From Streptomyces capillispiralis (GTDB taxonomy: Bacteria > Actinomycetota > Actinomycetes > Streptomycetales > Streptomycetaceae): a stretch of 64,000 bases of DNA. The DNA is taken from the NCBI RefSeq assembly GCF_007829875.1, contig NZ_VIWV01000001.1:7700001-7764000 (forward strand), given 5' to 3'. Under the pieces are notes generated by a model. That model had not been told where the DNA came from. It did no database searches and saw only the letters and a list, made by a program, of their open reading frames with translations. Positions 34,315 through 42,649 of this stretch are shown piece by piece (within the stretch, counting starts at the first letter, position 1; every line of letters starts with the position of its first letter). Both the position numbers and the translations under genes were made by a program.

Positions 34315-36041
34315 CCGTCACTCCCCGAGTGTCCGCCGTCCCGCTCCGGACGCCCGTCCTCGCCGCCGTGTCCACCGCCCTGTCCACCGGCGTGTGCGCC
34401 GGCACGCGCACCGGCGCGGGCCTGCGGGGCCGTCCTGGGCGCGCCGATGGCGACGGCGGCCATGTCGTCGTGCCCGCCGTCGCCCAGCCACTGCGCCGCC
34501 AGCATCTGCACCCGCTCGACGATCGCCTCACCCGGCATCCCCGCGCACTCCGTCAGTGCCTGGCGGAGCCGGTCCTCACCGAACATCTCGTCGCCCAGCG
34601 GTCCGCCGCGCGCCTCGGTGATGCCGTCGGTGTAGAGCAGGCACGTCTCCCCGGGGGCGAGCACCGTCTCGGCCGTCCGCACCGTCACGGTGGGCAGGGC
34701 ACCGACGAGGGTGCCGTGGGTGTCCACCTCCTCCACGCTGCCGTCCGTACGGACGACGAGCGGCGGCATGTGCCCGGCGCTGGTCAGCCGCAGACGCACC
34801 TCGTCGCCCCGGCGCCTGACGGAGGCCAGCACCATGGTGGCGAACCGGGTGTGCGGCGAGGTGAGCAGGGCCCCGTTGAGCAGACCGAGGACCCGCTGGT
34901 GGTCGGAGGCCAGCGGCAGCAGCGCGTGCAGCGTGTTGCGGATCTTGCCGGTGAGGACCGCCGCGTCCAGGCCCTTGCCGGCCACGTCGCCCAGCACGAC
35001 GAACGTCTCCTGGGAGGCGTCGGCGCCGGGATGGACGTCGTAGAAGTCCCCGCCGACCCGTTCGTGGTCCAGGGCGGTGCGGTAGCGGCCCGCGTACTCC
35101 ACCCCGTCCACGCTGGTCAGGGTCGGCGGCAGCAGTTCCCGCATCAGGGTGGCGGTGATCGCGGTCTGCTCGCTGTACAGACGGGCGGCCGACAGCGCGG
35201 TGCCCGCGCGTGCGGCGAAGAGCCGGGCGAACATCTCCTCGTCGGGGGTGAACGCCTGCTCCGTGCCGGACCGCAGCAGGATCAGTGCCCCGGCCGGCAC
35301 CCCGTGGCCGGGAAGGGGGGTGACGATGACGGATCCGACCGGCCCGGCGAAGCCGGCCGGGACCACCCAGTCGGGGAGGGCGCGGGGATCGATCCAGCGG
35401 GCCGGCACCGGCGGGAAGCCGCGCAGGGCCTCGGCCAGCCCCGGGACGCCGTGCGGATCGACCTGGTACGTCTCCTGGACCACCGGCCCGCCGCGCCGGG
35501 CATGGGTGACGGCGTAACGGCGGCCGACGGGCGGGGTGATGAGCACGGCGGCGTCGGCGAGGTGCTCCGCGGCCATCCGCGCGGCGACCTCGGCGCAGCG
35601 CGGCACGTTCAGCGAGGACAGCAGGGTGCTGAACAGCGCGGTGAGGGTGTCCGCCCGCTCCTGGGCGCGGTGCAGTTCCGCTTCGGCCCGGCGGCGGCCG
35701 GTGTCGTCGACCAGCCACCACACCGCGCCCCCGGCGGCGGCCGGGGTGGGGCGGGCCTCGTAGAAACGGTCACCGATCGGCCCGGTCGGCGGCCCCGCGG
35801 GCACGCCGGGGGTCCCGTCGACGTGACACCGGTGCGCCTCCGCCAGCCAGGCCGGCGGCACGCCGTTGCGCGGCGCACCGTCGCCGGACGGGTCCAGCAG
35901 CGTCCGGGCGGCCCGGTTGCGTGCCACGACGGTGCCGTGCGAGTCGAGCACCAGCGCCGGGCACGGCGCGTCGTCCCAGGCGGGGGCGGAGGGGACCTTC
36001 CTGTCGTACGGGTCGGCGGACGGGGCGGGGGAAGGAATCAC
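34311..36041 (-). CDS. PAS-GAF-SpoIIE (PP2C) phosphatase co-translated with the cobalamin sensor
   Basis: About 576 residues if the GTG at 36039-36041 is the start; no good ribosome site marks any start, so this end is uncertain. A PAS-like domain (about 15-110; CPALVLDSHGTVVARNRAARTLL) is followed by a coiled linker, a GAF domain (about 145-310) and a PP2C/SpoIIE domain (about 325-540). Catalytic motifs are GGDFYDV, GDVAGKGLDAAVLTG, CLLYTDGITEARGG and GHDDMAAVAI. The tail is Gly/Ala/Arg-rich. It should dephosphorylate a serine/threonine phosphoprotein, such as an anti-sigma antagonist. Its stop codon overlaps the B12-sensor start by four bases. Confidence 0.9.
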   Translation of the reverse strand: MIPSPAPSADPYDRKVPSAPAWDDAPCPALVLDSHGTVVARNRAARTLLDPSGDGAPRNGVPPAWLAEAHRCHVDGTPGVPAGPPTGPIGDRFYEARPTPAAAGGAVWWLVDDTGRRRAEAELHRAQERADTLTALFSTLLSSLNVPRCAEVAARMAAEHLADAAVLITPPVGRRYAVTHARRGGPVVQETYQVDPHGVPGLAEALRGFPPVPARWIDPRALPDWVVPAGFAGPVGSVIVTPLPGHGVPAGALILLRSGTEQAFTPDEEMFARLFAARAGTALSAARLYSEQTAITATLMRELLPPTLTSVDGVEYAGRYRTALDHERVGGDFYDVHPGADASQETFVVLGDVAGKGLDAAVLTGKIRNTLHALLPLASDHQRVLGLLNGALLTSPHTRFATMVLASVRRRGDEVRLRLTSAGHMPPLVVRTDGSVEEVDTHGTLVGALPTVTVRTAETVLAPGETCLLYTDGITEARGGPLGDEMFGEDRLRQALTECAGMPGEAIVERVQMLAAQWLGDGGHDDMAAVAIGAPRTAPQARAGARAGAHAGGQGGGHGGEDGRPERDGGHSGSDG

Positions 36042-36243
36042 GAGTGGAGGGACGCGCCGTGCGCACCCCACCCCCTCTCTGCCAGAGAAACAGGGTCGGC
36101 GAACAACCGTCCCCCATTCGTGTCCGTGAAGCAACCTTCCCCGGTGTCCGCAGGTCCGCCGGGTGCCGGGAGCGTCCATGGCCGCGCCCCCCGACCGTGG
36201 CCCGCGCCACGCGTCCGGCGGCCGGCCTCCCGCGGATCACCGG

Positions 36244-36660
36244 TCAGGTGTCCCGCGCCCCTGGACCCCGGAAACAGGCGGTGACGGTCTTGCCGTGGGG
36301 GCACGGCCGGGCCTCCCACGAGTCGGCCAGCGCGTCGACCAGGAACATGCCGCGTCCGCCGACGCGTTCGGTGCTCGGTTCCCGGGGCGCCGGAAGGGTG
36401 GCGGAGCTGTCGTGCACCGAGATGTGCAGACAGCGGTCGTCCCACGTCATGGTCAGCTGCGCGTTGCTGCGGGCGTGGACGTGGGCGTTGGTGACCAGCT
36501 CCGAGACGGTCAGCAGCACGGCGTTCGCCGTGTCGGGGGCGGTGGTGGTCCAGCCCAGGACGTCGAGGTGCTCGCGTGCCCAGTCGCGGGCCGCCTTCAC
36601 CCCACGGTCCATCGGCAGTGAGCGTGCCCAGCCCACGGCCCGGACCGACGATTCGTTCAC
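36244..36660 (-). CDS. RsbW-like ATP-binding anti-sigma kinase
   Basis: 138 residues from GTG with GGAAGGACCATC upstream. It is a single GHKL ATPase domain: N-box LTVSELVTNAHVHA (Glu54, Asn58), G1-like HISVHDSS with Asp84, and G2 VGGRGMFLVDALAD. It matches the small RsbW/SpoIIAB-like kinases that are abundant in Streptomyces, binding a sigma factor or phosphorylating an antagonist. Same strand as the PP2C/cobalamin-sensor pair about 200 bases away. No sigma factor or STAS antagonist is encoded in the window, so its partners lie elsewhere. Confidence 0.9.
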   Translation of the reverse strand: MNESSVRAVGWARSLPMDRGVKAARDWAREHLDVLGWTTTAPDTANAVLLTVSELVTNAHVHARSNAQLTMTWDDRCLHISVHDSSATLPAPREPSTERVGGRGMFLVDALADSWEARPCPHGKTVTACFRGPGARDT

Positions 36661-36735
36661 GATGGTCCTTCCCGGTCATGTCCGCGCGGCCCGGGCGTAC
36701 GGTGCCGGACCGCGCGGAGACGGAAGCGGAGGGAG

Positions 36736-36885
36736 TCAGCGGTGGCCACCGCGGAGCCTGCCCAGCAGACGCTGTGCCTGGGCCCGGCGCCGGGGGTCGG
36801 CGGCGGCCCGCCGCACCTGCTCGGCCGTACGCCGTCCCTGAGGGCTCCTCGCGAACTGCTTGATGCGCTCGATCATGCTCGGCAT
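36736..36885 (-). CDS. Small basic helical protein
   Basis: 49 residues. It begins MPSMIERIKQFARSP and continues with arginine-rich helix RRTAEQVRRAAADPRRRAQ. The ATG at 36883-36885 has an excellent GAAAGGAG site. The whole protein reads as one or two amphipathic basic helices. No named family, though short proteins of this composition are common in Streptomyces. A sigma-B-type promoter is likely 50 bases upstream, suggesting stress induction. Confidence 0.72.
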   Translation of the reverse strand: MPSMIERIKQFARSPQGRRTAEQVRRAAADPRRRAQAQRLLGRLRGGHR

Positions 36886-36934
36886 GACGCGGCTCCTTTC
36901 CTGGTGTCCGCTCGCGTCCTTGACACCACACCGC

Positions 36935-36959
36935 ATACCCCCTACGGGCGGACTCAGCC
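36935..36959 (-). promoter_or_regulatory. Sigma-B-like promoter for the 49-residue gene
   Basis: On the minus strand, GGCT, 15 bases, then GGGTAT. Streptomyces sigma-B promoters read GNNT-N14-16-GGGTAY. It lies 50 bases before the ATG. The match is short, so this is tentative. Confidence 0.4.
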
Positions 36960-36977
36960 ACCGGCGCGGGGGCGGGC

Positions 36978-38054
36978 TCACGTCTCCTTCAGCGGCTCGT
37001 ACACCTCCGCGTCCAGACCGAACGTCCACGCCACCCCCTCCCGCGCCGTCCGGGTCGCCGGGGGCACCCGCAGCCAGTACGTGCGGTGGGTGCCGTCCGG
37101 TTCGGGGGTGGAGTTGAGGACCTCGACCATGACGACCGGCTCGTCGTCGGGCAGGGCGATCCGCCAGAGCGTGCCCGTCCCGTCCCGGTGCAGCGGCTGC
37201 GCCCCGGAGTCGGACAAGTAGCGGTCGTACCCGTAGTACTCGAGCATGACCCGTCGCAGCTCCGCGTTGTCCTCCTGCCGGATGCGCTCCGGTGTGAGGG
37301 TGCGCAGCTCGTCCAGGAAGGCGCGCGTCACCGGCATGCCGCGCCAGGCGCACAGGGCGAAGCCGTCGGGGAACTCCAGCGCGGGCCCGTCGCCGTGGTC
37401 GAGCCGGCCGGCCTCGTCCCGGTGCAGCGCGACCGGCCGCTCGCACACCACCGCCACCTTCTCGAACGGCCACCACCAGCCGGCGCTGCGGCACACCAGG
37501 GCCGGCCCGGCGAGCGGCGAACCGTCGGTGTCCAACGCGGCCAGCCACGGCGCGTCGTGCTGCCCGAGCAGCGCGTCCAGCAGGACCAGCCCGATCTCCG
37601 TGCGGGCGGCCGGATCGTCCTCGGCGAGGTCGTCGAGGACTCCGGCGCGGATCCGGTCGACCAGCGCCTGCGTCGCGTCCCACAGGGCGCCGCCCGTCTC
37701 CGCCCAGCGCCGGGACCAGCCGGCCGCACCCAACTCCTCGTGCAGACGCCGCCGTTCGGCCGCCCACGGCGCCGTGCGCACCGCCTCGCGCACGCTCGCC
37801 CCGAAGTCCGTCCCCCGCCGTATCAGCGTCACGCCCTCGCGGGGCGATCCGGCCCAGACCACGCGCTCGGGTCCGGCCAGTCCGGCGCTCCGGTACGCCA
37901 GCCGGATGCCTTCCTCCGCCGCGGCACGGTCGGCGGGCACGGCGGCCACGGCCGACGCGCGCCAGCGCGCCGTCTCCTCCGCGCGGTCCCCGCCCGCCGC
38001 GTCCTCGGGGCCCCCGGCCACGGCCGCCGTCCCGTTCTCCTGCGTGATCGTCAT
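36978..38054 (-). CDS. DUF6745-like protein
   Basis: 358 residues from the ATG at 38052-38054 (a TTG two codons earlier is possible). It is soluble, with a conserved-looking central block WWWPFEKVAVVCERPVALHRDEAGRLDHGDGPALEFPDGFALCAWRG, then EDNAELRRVMLEYYGYDRYL and a C-terminal LWRIALPDDEPVVMVEVLNSTPEPDG. This resembles the DUF6745 family found with STM4015-type genes in Streptomyces. Function unknown. The gene follows the 108-residue gene by 57 bases and is read from the same damage-type promoter. Confidence 0.75.
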   Translation of the reverse strand: MTITQENGTAAVAGGPEDAAGGDRAEETARWRASAVAAVPADRAAAEEGIRLAYRSAGLAGPERVVWAGSPREGVTLIRRGTDFGASVREAVRTAPWAAERRRLHEELGAAGWSRRWAETGGALWDATQALVDRIRAGVLDDLAEDDPAARTEIGLVLLDALLGQHDAPWLAALDTDGSPLAGPALVCRSAGWWWPFEKVAVVCERPVALHRDEAGRLDHGDGPALEFPDGFALCAWRGMPVTRAFLDELRTLTPERIRQEDNAELRRVMLEYYGYDRYLSDSGAQPLHRDGTGTLWRIALPDDEPVVMVEVLNSTPEPDGTHRTYWLRVPPATRTAREGVAWTFGLDAEVYEPLKET

Positions 38055-38111
38055 CGTCAACGTCCCCTGTTCCCTGCTCGGTGGTGGTCTCTCGTCGGGT
38101 CGCGGCGTCCG

Positions 38112-38438
38112 TCAGTCGGCCACCAGCCGCACCGAGCCGGGGACGTACTCCCGCTGCCGGATCACCCGGAACCAGCCCTTCGGCAGCGCGATCGCGGCGT
38201 GCTCCTCGTGCACCACCCGGCCGCCCTCGGGCAGATGCAGCAGGAACGGGCCGTACGGGCCCGGCTCGCGGACGAGTTCGCCCCGGCCGAGCACCGCGTG
38301 CGCGTGCCCGGTGACCTCCCCCAGCGCCAGGACGAGCCTGCCCTTCGCGTCGCGCGGCTCCTTGGGCGCGTCCGGGACGTGCGACGGCACCGCCTCGTCC
38401 GCGACGGGCACGATCAGCACGTCTCCCTGCCGGTACAT
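38112..38438 (-). CDS. Small conserved beta-rich protein (MYRQGDVLI type)
   Basis: 108 residues. It begins MYRQGDVLIVPV and continues LALGEVTGHAHAVLG, FLLHLPEGGRVVHEEHAAIALPKGWFRVIRQREYVPG. This GDVLI/GHAH/HEEHAAI pattern is a recognisable family of small proteins of unknown function, also found in phages; the repeated histidines could bind metal. The ATG has GGAGGGGAG upstream. First gene behind the perfect RecA-NDp-type promoter, with the DUF6745 gene next. Confidence 0.8.
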   Translation of the reverse strand: MYRQGDVLIVPVADEAVPSHVPDAPKEPRDAKGRLVLALGEVTGHAHAVLGRGELVREPGPYGPFLLHLPEGGRVVHEEHAAIALPKGWFRVIRQREYVPGSVRLVAD

Positions 38439-38486
38439 GGCTCTCCCCTCCGCTCCGGCGCACGGCGCTCCGGAGTCCATGCGCAG

Positions 38487-38509
38487 ACAGTAGGGGCGGC
38501 CACTGACAA
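38487..38509 (-). promoter_or_regulatory. Perfect RecA-NDp (PafBC-type) DNA-damage promoter
   Basis: On the minus strand: TTGTCAGTG (38509-38501), eight bases, TACTGT (38492-38487). It matches every fixed position of the mycobacterial RecA-independent damage promoter TTGTCRGTG-N8-TAnnnT. Predicted start of transcription is about 40 bases before the 108-residue gene. Confidence 0.75.
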
Positions 38510-38538
38510 CGGACCGTCACCGGCCCCGCCGCCGGGCG

Positions 38539-38561
38539 TTGTCAGTCCCTGTTGGTAGAAC
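38539..38561 (+). promoter_or_regulatory. RecA-NDp-like promoter for the STM401x operon
   Basis: TTGTCAGTC, eight bases, TAGAAC. Two fixed positions differ from TTGTCRGTG-N8-TAnnnT. It lies 29 bases from the divergent perfect copy and about 100 bases upstream of the first STM4015 gene. Confidence 0.58.
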
Positions 38562-38662
38562 TGCTGCACGCGCCGCCGAACGGTTCGCACCCGGTGCTCC
38601 GTGACGGCCCACGCCCCGCACCACCTCCCTTTTTCCCGTGTCGCACGACAGGAGCAGCGCCG

Positions 38663-39619
38663 ATGACCAGCGGAAGCCACCTCGAGGAGCTGTACGGCCT
38701 CCCCGCCTTCGTCTTTCCCGGGCGCGACGAGTCGACGGAGCTGCCCGAACCGGACGCCGTGGCCTGGGGGATAGCCGCCCGGACGTACGACGGCGAGGAG
38801 GGGTGGGTGGAGACCTTCGAGCGCTTCTGCTCCGAGGTGGACACCACACGGGTCCGCGCCCTGATCGTCGGGGCCTGGGAGGACGCGTACGACTCCGGTC
38901 CCACCGACGTCATCGAGGCGCTGGTGGCCGCGCGCGACCGGCTGCCCGCTCTGCGGGCGGTGTTCCTCGGGGACATCGAGAGCGAGGAGTGCGAGATCTC
39001 CTGGATCAACCAGGCCGACGTCACCCCCCTGCTGGCCGGCTTCCCCGCGCTGGAGGAATTCGGCGTGCGCGGCGGCCAGGGCCTGGAGTTCCCCGCCGTG
39101 CGCCACGACGCGCTGCGCAAGCTGGTCGTGGAGACCGGAGGTCTCCCGGTGGGCGTCGTCCGCGGCATCGCGGCCAGCGAACTGCCCGCACTGGAGCACC
39201 TCGACCTGTGGCTCGGCACCTCCTGGTACGGCGCCGACAGCGAGGCCGGCGACCTCGCGCCGATCCTCTCCGGCGCCCGGCTGCCCCGGCTGCGGCACCT
39301 GGCCCTGCGCAACAGCGAGATCCAGGACGAGATAGCCGCCGCCGTGGCGTCCGCCCCCGTCGTCGACCGGCTCGAGGTGCTCGACCTGTCCATGGGCACC
39401 CTCGGCGACGAGGGCGCCACCGCCCTCCTCGGCGGGCAGCCGCTGACCCACCTCAAGAAGCTCGACCTGCACCACAACTACCTGAGCGAGCCCCTGCGGC
39501 AGCGCCTGCGCGCGACGCTCGAACCGGCCGGCGTCGAGCTGGACCTCGACAAGGACGACGCCGACTGGGACCAGGACGACGACGGCACCATCCACCGCTA
39601 CGTCGCGGTGGGGGAGTGA
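38663..39619 (+). CDS. STM4015-family leucine-rich-repeat-like protein (copy 1)
   Basis: 318 residues, soluble and acidic. After an N-terminal ELYGLPAFVFPG and an acidic FCSEVDTTRVRALIVGAWEDAYD block, LRR-like repeats run from about 95 to 285: LPALRAVFLGDIESEECEISWI, FPALEEFGVRGG, LPALEHLDLWLGTSWYG, LPRLRHLALRNSEIQDEIA, LEVLDLSMGTLGDEGA and LKKLDLHHNYLSEPL. It ends RYVAVGE. The family name comes from a Salmonella locus; role unknown, perhaps target recognition or scaffolding. The ATG follows GGAGCAGCGCCG. First gene of the STM401x operon behind a damage-type promoter. Confidence 0.87.
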   Translation: MTSGSHLEELYGLPAFVFPGRDESTELPEPDAVAWGIAARTYDGEEGWVETFERFCSEVDTTRVRALIVGAWEDAYDSGPTDVIEALVAARDRLPALRAVFLGDIESEECEISWINQADVTPLLAGFPALEEFGVRGGQGLEFPAVRHDALRKLVVETGGLPVGVVRGIAASELPALEHLDLWLGTSWYGADSEAGDLAPILSGARLPRLRHLALRNSEIQDEIAAAVASAPVVDRLEVLDLSMGTLGDEGATALLGGQPLTHLKKLDLHHNYLSEPLRQRLRATLEPAGVELDLDKDDADWDQDDDGTIHRYVAVGE

Positions 39620-39626
39620 ACCCGGC

Positions 39627-40583
39627 GTGCGCTACTACCCCTCACACCTGACGCGCTTCCACGGGCTGCCCGTGCACCACTTCGACGGCGGGGAGGACCA
39701 GGAGCGCCCCGGCCGGGACCTCCCCGCCCCCGCCTCGGTCGCCTGGCGGCTCGCGGCCGACTGGGAAGTCCCGTTCGAGAAGCGGTGGGGCGCCTTCCTG
39801 GACGAGGTGTGCACGGAAGAGGTCGCGGCCCTGGTCATCGGCGCCTGGTGGCAGGAGTGGGACGAGGACGGCATCGACTCCTGCCTCGACCTGCTCACGG
39901 CCGAGGCGCACCGCTTCCCGCGGCTGCGCGCGGTGTTCCTCGCGGACGTCGAGTCGGAGGAGACGGAGATCTCCTGGATCAAACAGGGAGACGTCAGCCG
40001 GGTGCCGCGCGCCTGGCCCGGTCTGTACGAACTGGGTCTGCGCGGCGCCGACGACCTGGTGATCGAGCCGCTGCGGCACGAGTCGCTGCGGAGGCTGCGC
40101 ATCGAATGCGGCGGGCTGCCGCCCGAGCCGGTGCGCGCCCTGGCCGCCTGCGACCTCCCCGCCCTGCACCACCTGGAGCTGTGGCTGGGCACCAGCTGGT
40201 ACGGCGGCGACTGCGCCCCCGAGGACGTCCGGGCGCTCCTGGCAGCGCTCGGCCGCTGCCCCGGACTGCGCCACCTGGGCCTGTGCAACAGCGACATCCA
40301 GGACGAGATCGCCGCCGCGGTGGCCGCGGCACCCGTCGTCGCGGGCCTGGACTCCCTCGACCTGAGCATGGGCACGCTCGGCGACGAGGGGGCGGCCGCA
40401 CTGCTCTCCGGGCAGCCGCTGACCCACCTGCGGGCGTTCGACCTCGGCCACCACTACATGAGCGAACCGATGACCCGGCGGGTGCGCGGCACACTGGGAC
40501 CGCACATCGCGGACCTCGGCCTCACGCCCGCCCCGCGCAGCACCCACCGCCCGGAGGCCCGCTATGTCGCGGTCGGCGAATGA
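39627..40583 (+). CDS. STM4015-family leucine-rich-repeat-like protein (copy 2)
   Basis: 318 residues from GTG, seven bases after copy 1. It is clearly paralogous to copy 1: same length, the shared blocks RAVFLADVESEETEISWI, HLELWLGTSWYGGD, LRHLGLCNSDIQDEIAAAVAAAPVV, LDLSMGTLGDEGAAALLSGQPLTHL and the same end RYVAVGE. The N-terminal half has diverged more. A tandem duplication of the LRR protein suggests a heterodimer or two different partners. Its end overlaps the STM4014 gene by 20 bases. Confidence 0.87.
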   Translation: MRYYPSHLTRFHGLPVHHFDGGEDQERPGRDLPAPASVAWRLAADWEVPFEKRWGAFLDEVCTEEVAALVIGAWWQEWDEDGIDSCLDLLTAEAHRFPRLRAVFLADVESEETEISWIKQGDVSRVPRAWPGLYELGLRGADDLVIEPLRHESLRRLRIECGGLPPEPVRALAACDLPALHHLELWLGTSWYGGDCAPEDVRALLAALGRCPGLRHLGLCNSDIQDEIAAAVAAAPVVAGLDSLDLSMGTLGDEGAAALLSGQPLTHLRAFDLGHHYMSEPMTRRVRGTLGPHIADLGLTPAPRSTHRPEARYVAVGE

Positions 40584-41766
40584 TCCGGGACCGGCCGGAG
40601 TAGCCGTGCGCTTCGCCGTCGTGGGCAACCCGGAGAACCGCAGGGCGGCCCTCTTCGCCGACGCCGTCCGCGCGGCCGGGCTGCCCGCCCCGCGCATGGT
40701 GCCGTGGGAGCGCGTCCTGCGCTCCGGCGGAGCCGAGTTCGCCGCCGACGAGACCGTCCGGCTCGACTCACCCGGTGAGGACCAGGAGGTCGACCGTCTG
40801 CTGCGGGGCGCCCAGGACCCGACCCGGGTGGAGGGCTCGGCCCTCTGGTACCGGCGGTTCGTCCGGGCCGCACGCGGCCTGCGCGGCGGCATCCGGCTCG
40901 ACGACACCGACGAACTGGCCGTCCTGTTCGACAAGCGGCGCTGCCACGCCGTCCTCGCCGCCGCCGACGTGCCCGTGCCCCGGTCACCCACCTCCGGCCC
41001 GGACGCCGCCCCGGTGACCGGCTGGGACGACGTACGCGCCGCCATGCGCGACCACCGCATGCCGAGGCTCTTCGTCAAGCTCGCCCACGGCTCCTCGGCC
41101 TCCGGGGTGCTCGCCGTCGAGTCGTCGGCCCAGGGCCGCATCCGAGCCACCACCTCCGTGGAACTCGCCGCGGACGGACGGCTGTTCAACTCCCTGAAGG
41201 TGCGCCGCTACGAACGGGAGCGGGACATCGCCGCCATCGTGGACGCGCTCGCCCCGGACGGCCTCCACCTGGAGCGCTGGCTGCCCAAGGCCTCCCAGCG
41301 GGGCCGCGCCGCCGACCTGCGGGTCGTGGTGGTGGCCGGCCGCGCCACCCACGCGGTGGTGCGCACCAGCACCTCCCCGCTGACCAACCTCCACCTCGGC
41401 GGGAGCCGCGGCGACCTCGACGCGGTCCGCGACGGCGTCGAAGCGGCCGGCGGGCGCTGGGCGGACGTCCTCGCCGTGTGCGAGCGCGCGGCCGCCTGCT
41501 TCCCGCGCACCCTCTGCGTGGGCGTCGACCTGCTCCCGGCCGTCGGCTGGCGCCGGTTCGCGGTCGGCGAGGTCAACGCCTTCGGCGACCTCCTGCCCCG
41601 CCTCACGGGACTGCCCGGCGGCGGAGCGGAGGGCCTCGACACCTACGCGGCCCAGGTCGCGGCCGTCCTGCGCCGCGCCCGCGCACACACCGGACCCGGC
41701 CACCGGCAGCACCGGGACGACGGGCACCACCAGCACAGAACGGGAACCACCCATGTCAGCGCCTGA
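40564..41766 (+). CDS. STM4014-family ATP-grasp-like protein
   Basis: 400 residues. After FAVVGNPENRRAALFADAVRAAGLP comes an ATP-grasp-like core: LFDKRRCHAVLAAADVPVP, RLFVKLAHGSSASGVLAV (Lys plus GS-rich loop), ERWLPKASQRGRAADLRVVVVAGR, and VGVDLLP...AVGEVNAFGDLLP (acidic metal residues). ATP-grasp enzymes ligate carboxylates to amines or thiols. The ATG at 40564 has GGAGG seven bases upstream but lies inside the previous gene; a GTG at 40606 with its own GGAG matches the conserved start better, so the true start is open. The His-rich tail (about 380-395) is unusual. Confidence 0.83.
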   Translation: MSRSANDPGPAGVAVRFAVVGNPENRRAALFADAVRAAGLPAPRMVPWERVLRSGGAEFAADETVRLDSPGEDQEVDRLLRGAQDPTRVEGSALWYRRFVRAARGLRGGIRLDDTDELAVLFDKRRCHAVLAAADVPVPRSPTSGPDAAPVTGWDDVRAAMRDHRMPRLFVKLAHGSSASGVLAVESSAQGRIRATTSVELAADGRLFNSLKVRRYERERDIAAIVDALAPDGLHLERWLPKASQRGRAADLRVVVVAGRATHAVVRTSTSPLTNLHLGGSRGDLDAVRDGVEAAGGRWADVLAVCERAAACFPRTLCVGVDLLPAVGWRRFAVGEVNAFGDLLPRLTGLPGGGAEGLDTYAAQVAAVLRRARAHTGPGHRQHRDDGHHQHRTGTTHVSA

Positions 41767-42649
41767 CCCGGCACCCACGCCCCCGGCAGACCCCCCGCGC
41801 ACAGCCGCGGCAGTGGGGCACCCGGACATGAACGAGATCGTCGGCAGCCACGACATCCTGCTCCTCACCCTCGACACCCTGCGCCACGACGTCGCCGCCG
41901 AACTCGCCGCCGCCGGCCGCATCCCGCACCTGGCCCGTCATCTGCCCGGCGGCCGCTGGGAGAAGCGGCACGCCCCGGGCAGCTTCACCTACGCCTCCCA
42001 CCAGGCGATCTTCGCCGGCTTCCTGCCGACACCGGCCGCACCGGGCCCGCACCCGCGCCTGTTCGCGGCCCGTTTCGCCGGAAGCGAGACGACGGCCGAG
42101 CGCACCTTCGTCTACGACACCCCCGACCTGGTGTCCGGCCTCGCCCGCGAGGGCTACCGCACGGTGTGCGTCGGCGGGGTCGGCTTCTTCACCAAGCGGG
42201 GCCCGCTCGGATCGGTCCTGCCCGGCCTCTTCCAGGAGTCCCACTGGGAACCGGAGTTCGGCGTCACCTCGCCCACCTCCTTCGAGTCCCAGGTCACCCG
42301 GGCGGAACAGGTCGTGCGCGAACTGCCGCACGAACAACGGCTGTTCCTCTTCGTCAACGTGGCCGCACTGCACCAGCCCAACTGGTTCCACCGGCCCGGC
42401 GCGACCCGCGAGGACGGCGACACCCGCGCCACCCACGCCGCCGCCCTGGAGTACGTGGACCGGCACATCGGCCGGCTGTTCGCCGCCGTGAGCAGCCGGC
42501 GCCGCTGCTTCGCCATCGTCTGCTCCGACCACGGCACCGCCTACGGGGACGACGGCTACACCGGCCACCGCCTCGGTCACGAGTCCGTGTGGACCGTCCC
42601 CTACGCGCACTTCACCCTGGACCACACCCCCGCCGAGGCCGCCCGATGA
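41753..42649 (+). CDS. STM4013/SEN3800-family hydrolase (alkaline phosphatase superfamily)
   Basis: 298 residues. The sulfatase/phosphatase-superfamily metal motifs are HDILLLTLDTLRHD near the N-terminus, FTYASHQAIFAGFLPT in the nucleophile region and CSDHGTAYGDDGYTGHRLGHES near the C-terminus. It has no signal peptide, so it works in the cytosol, unlike most sulfatases. It could hydrolyse or transfer a phosphate or sulfate ester. The start overlaps the STM4014 stop; an ATG at 41828 is a possible alternative. Its stop overlaps the next start (ATGA). Confidence 0.87.
   Translation: MSAPDPAPTPPADPPRTAAAVGHPDMNEIVGSHDILLLTLDTLRHDVAAELAAAGRIPHLARHLPGGRWEKRHAPGSFTYASHQAIFAGFLPTPAAPGPHPRLFAARFAGSETTAERTFVYDTPDLVSGLAREGYRTVCVGGVGFFTKRGPLGSVLPGLFQESHWEPEFGVTSPTSFESQVTRAEQVVRELPHEQRLFLFVNVAALHQPNWFHRPGATREDGDTRATHAAALEYVDRHIGRLFAAVSSRRRCFAIVCSDHGTAYGDDGYTGHRLGHESVWTVPYAHFTLDHTPAEAAR

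Noticed and set aside
38054..38060. TTG start for the DUF6745 gene
   Set aside because: An ATG two codons downstream is the simpler start and the ribosome-site spacing allows it.
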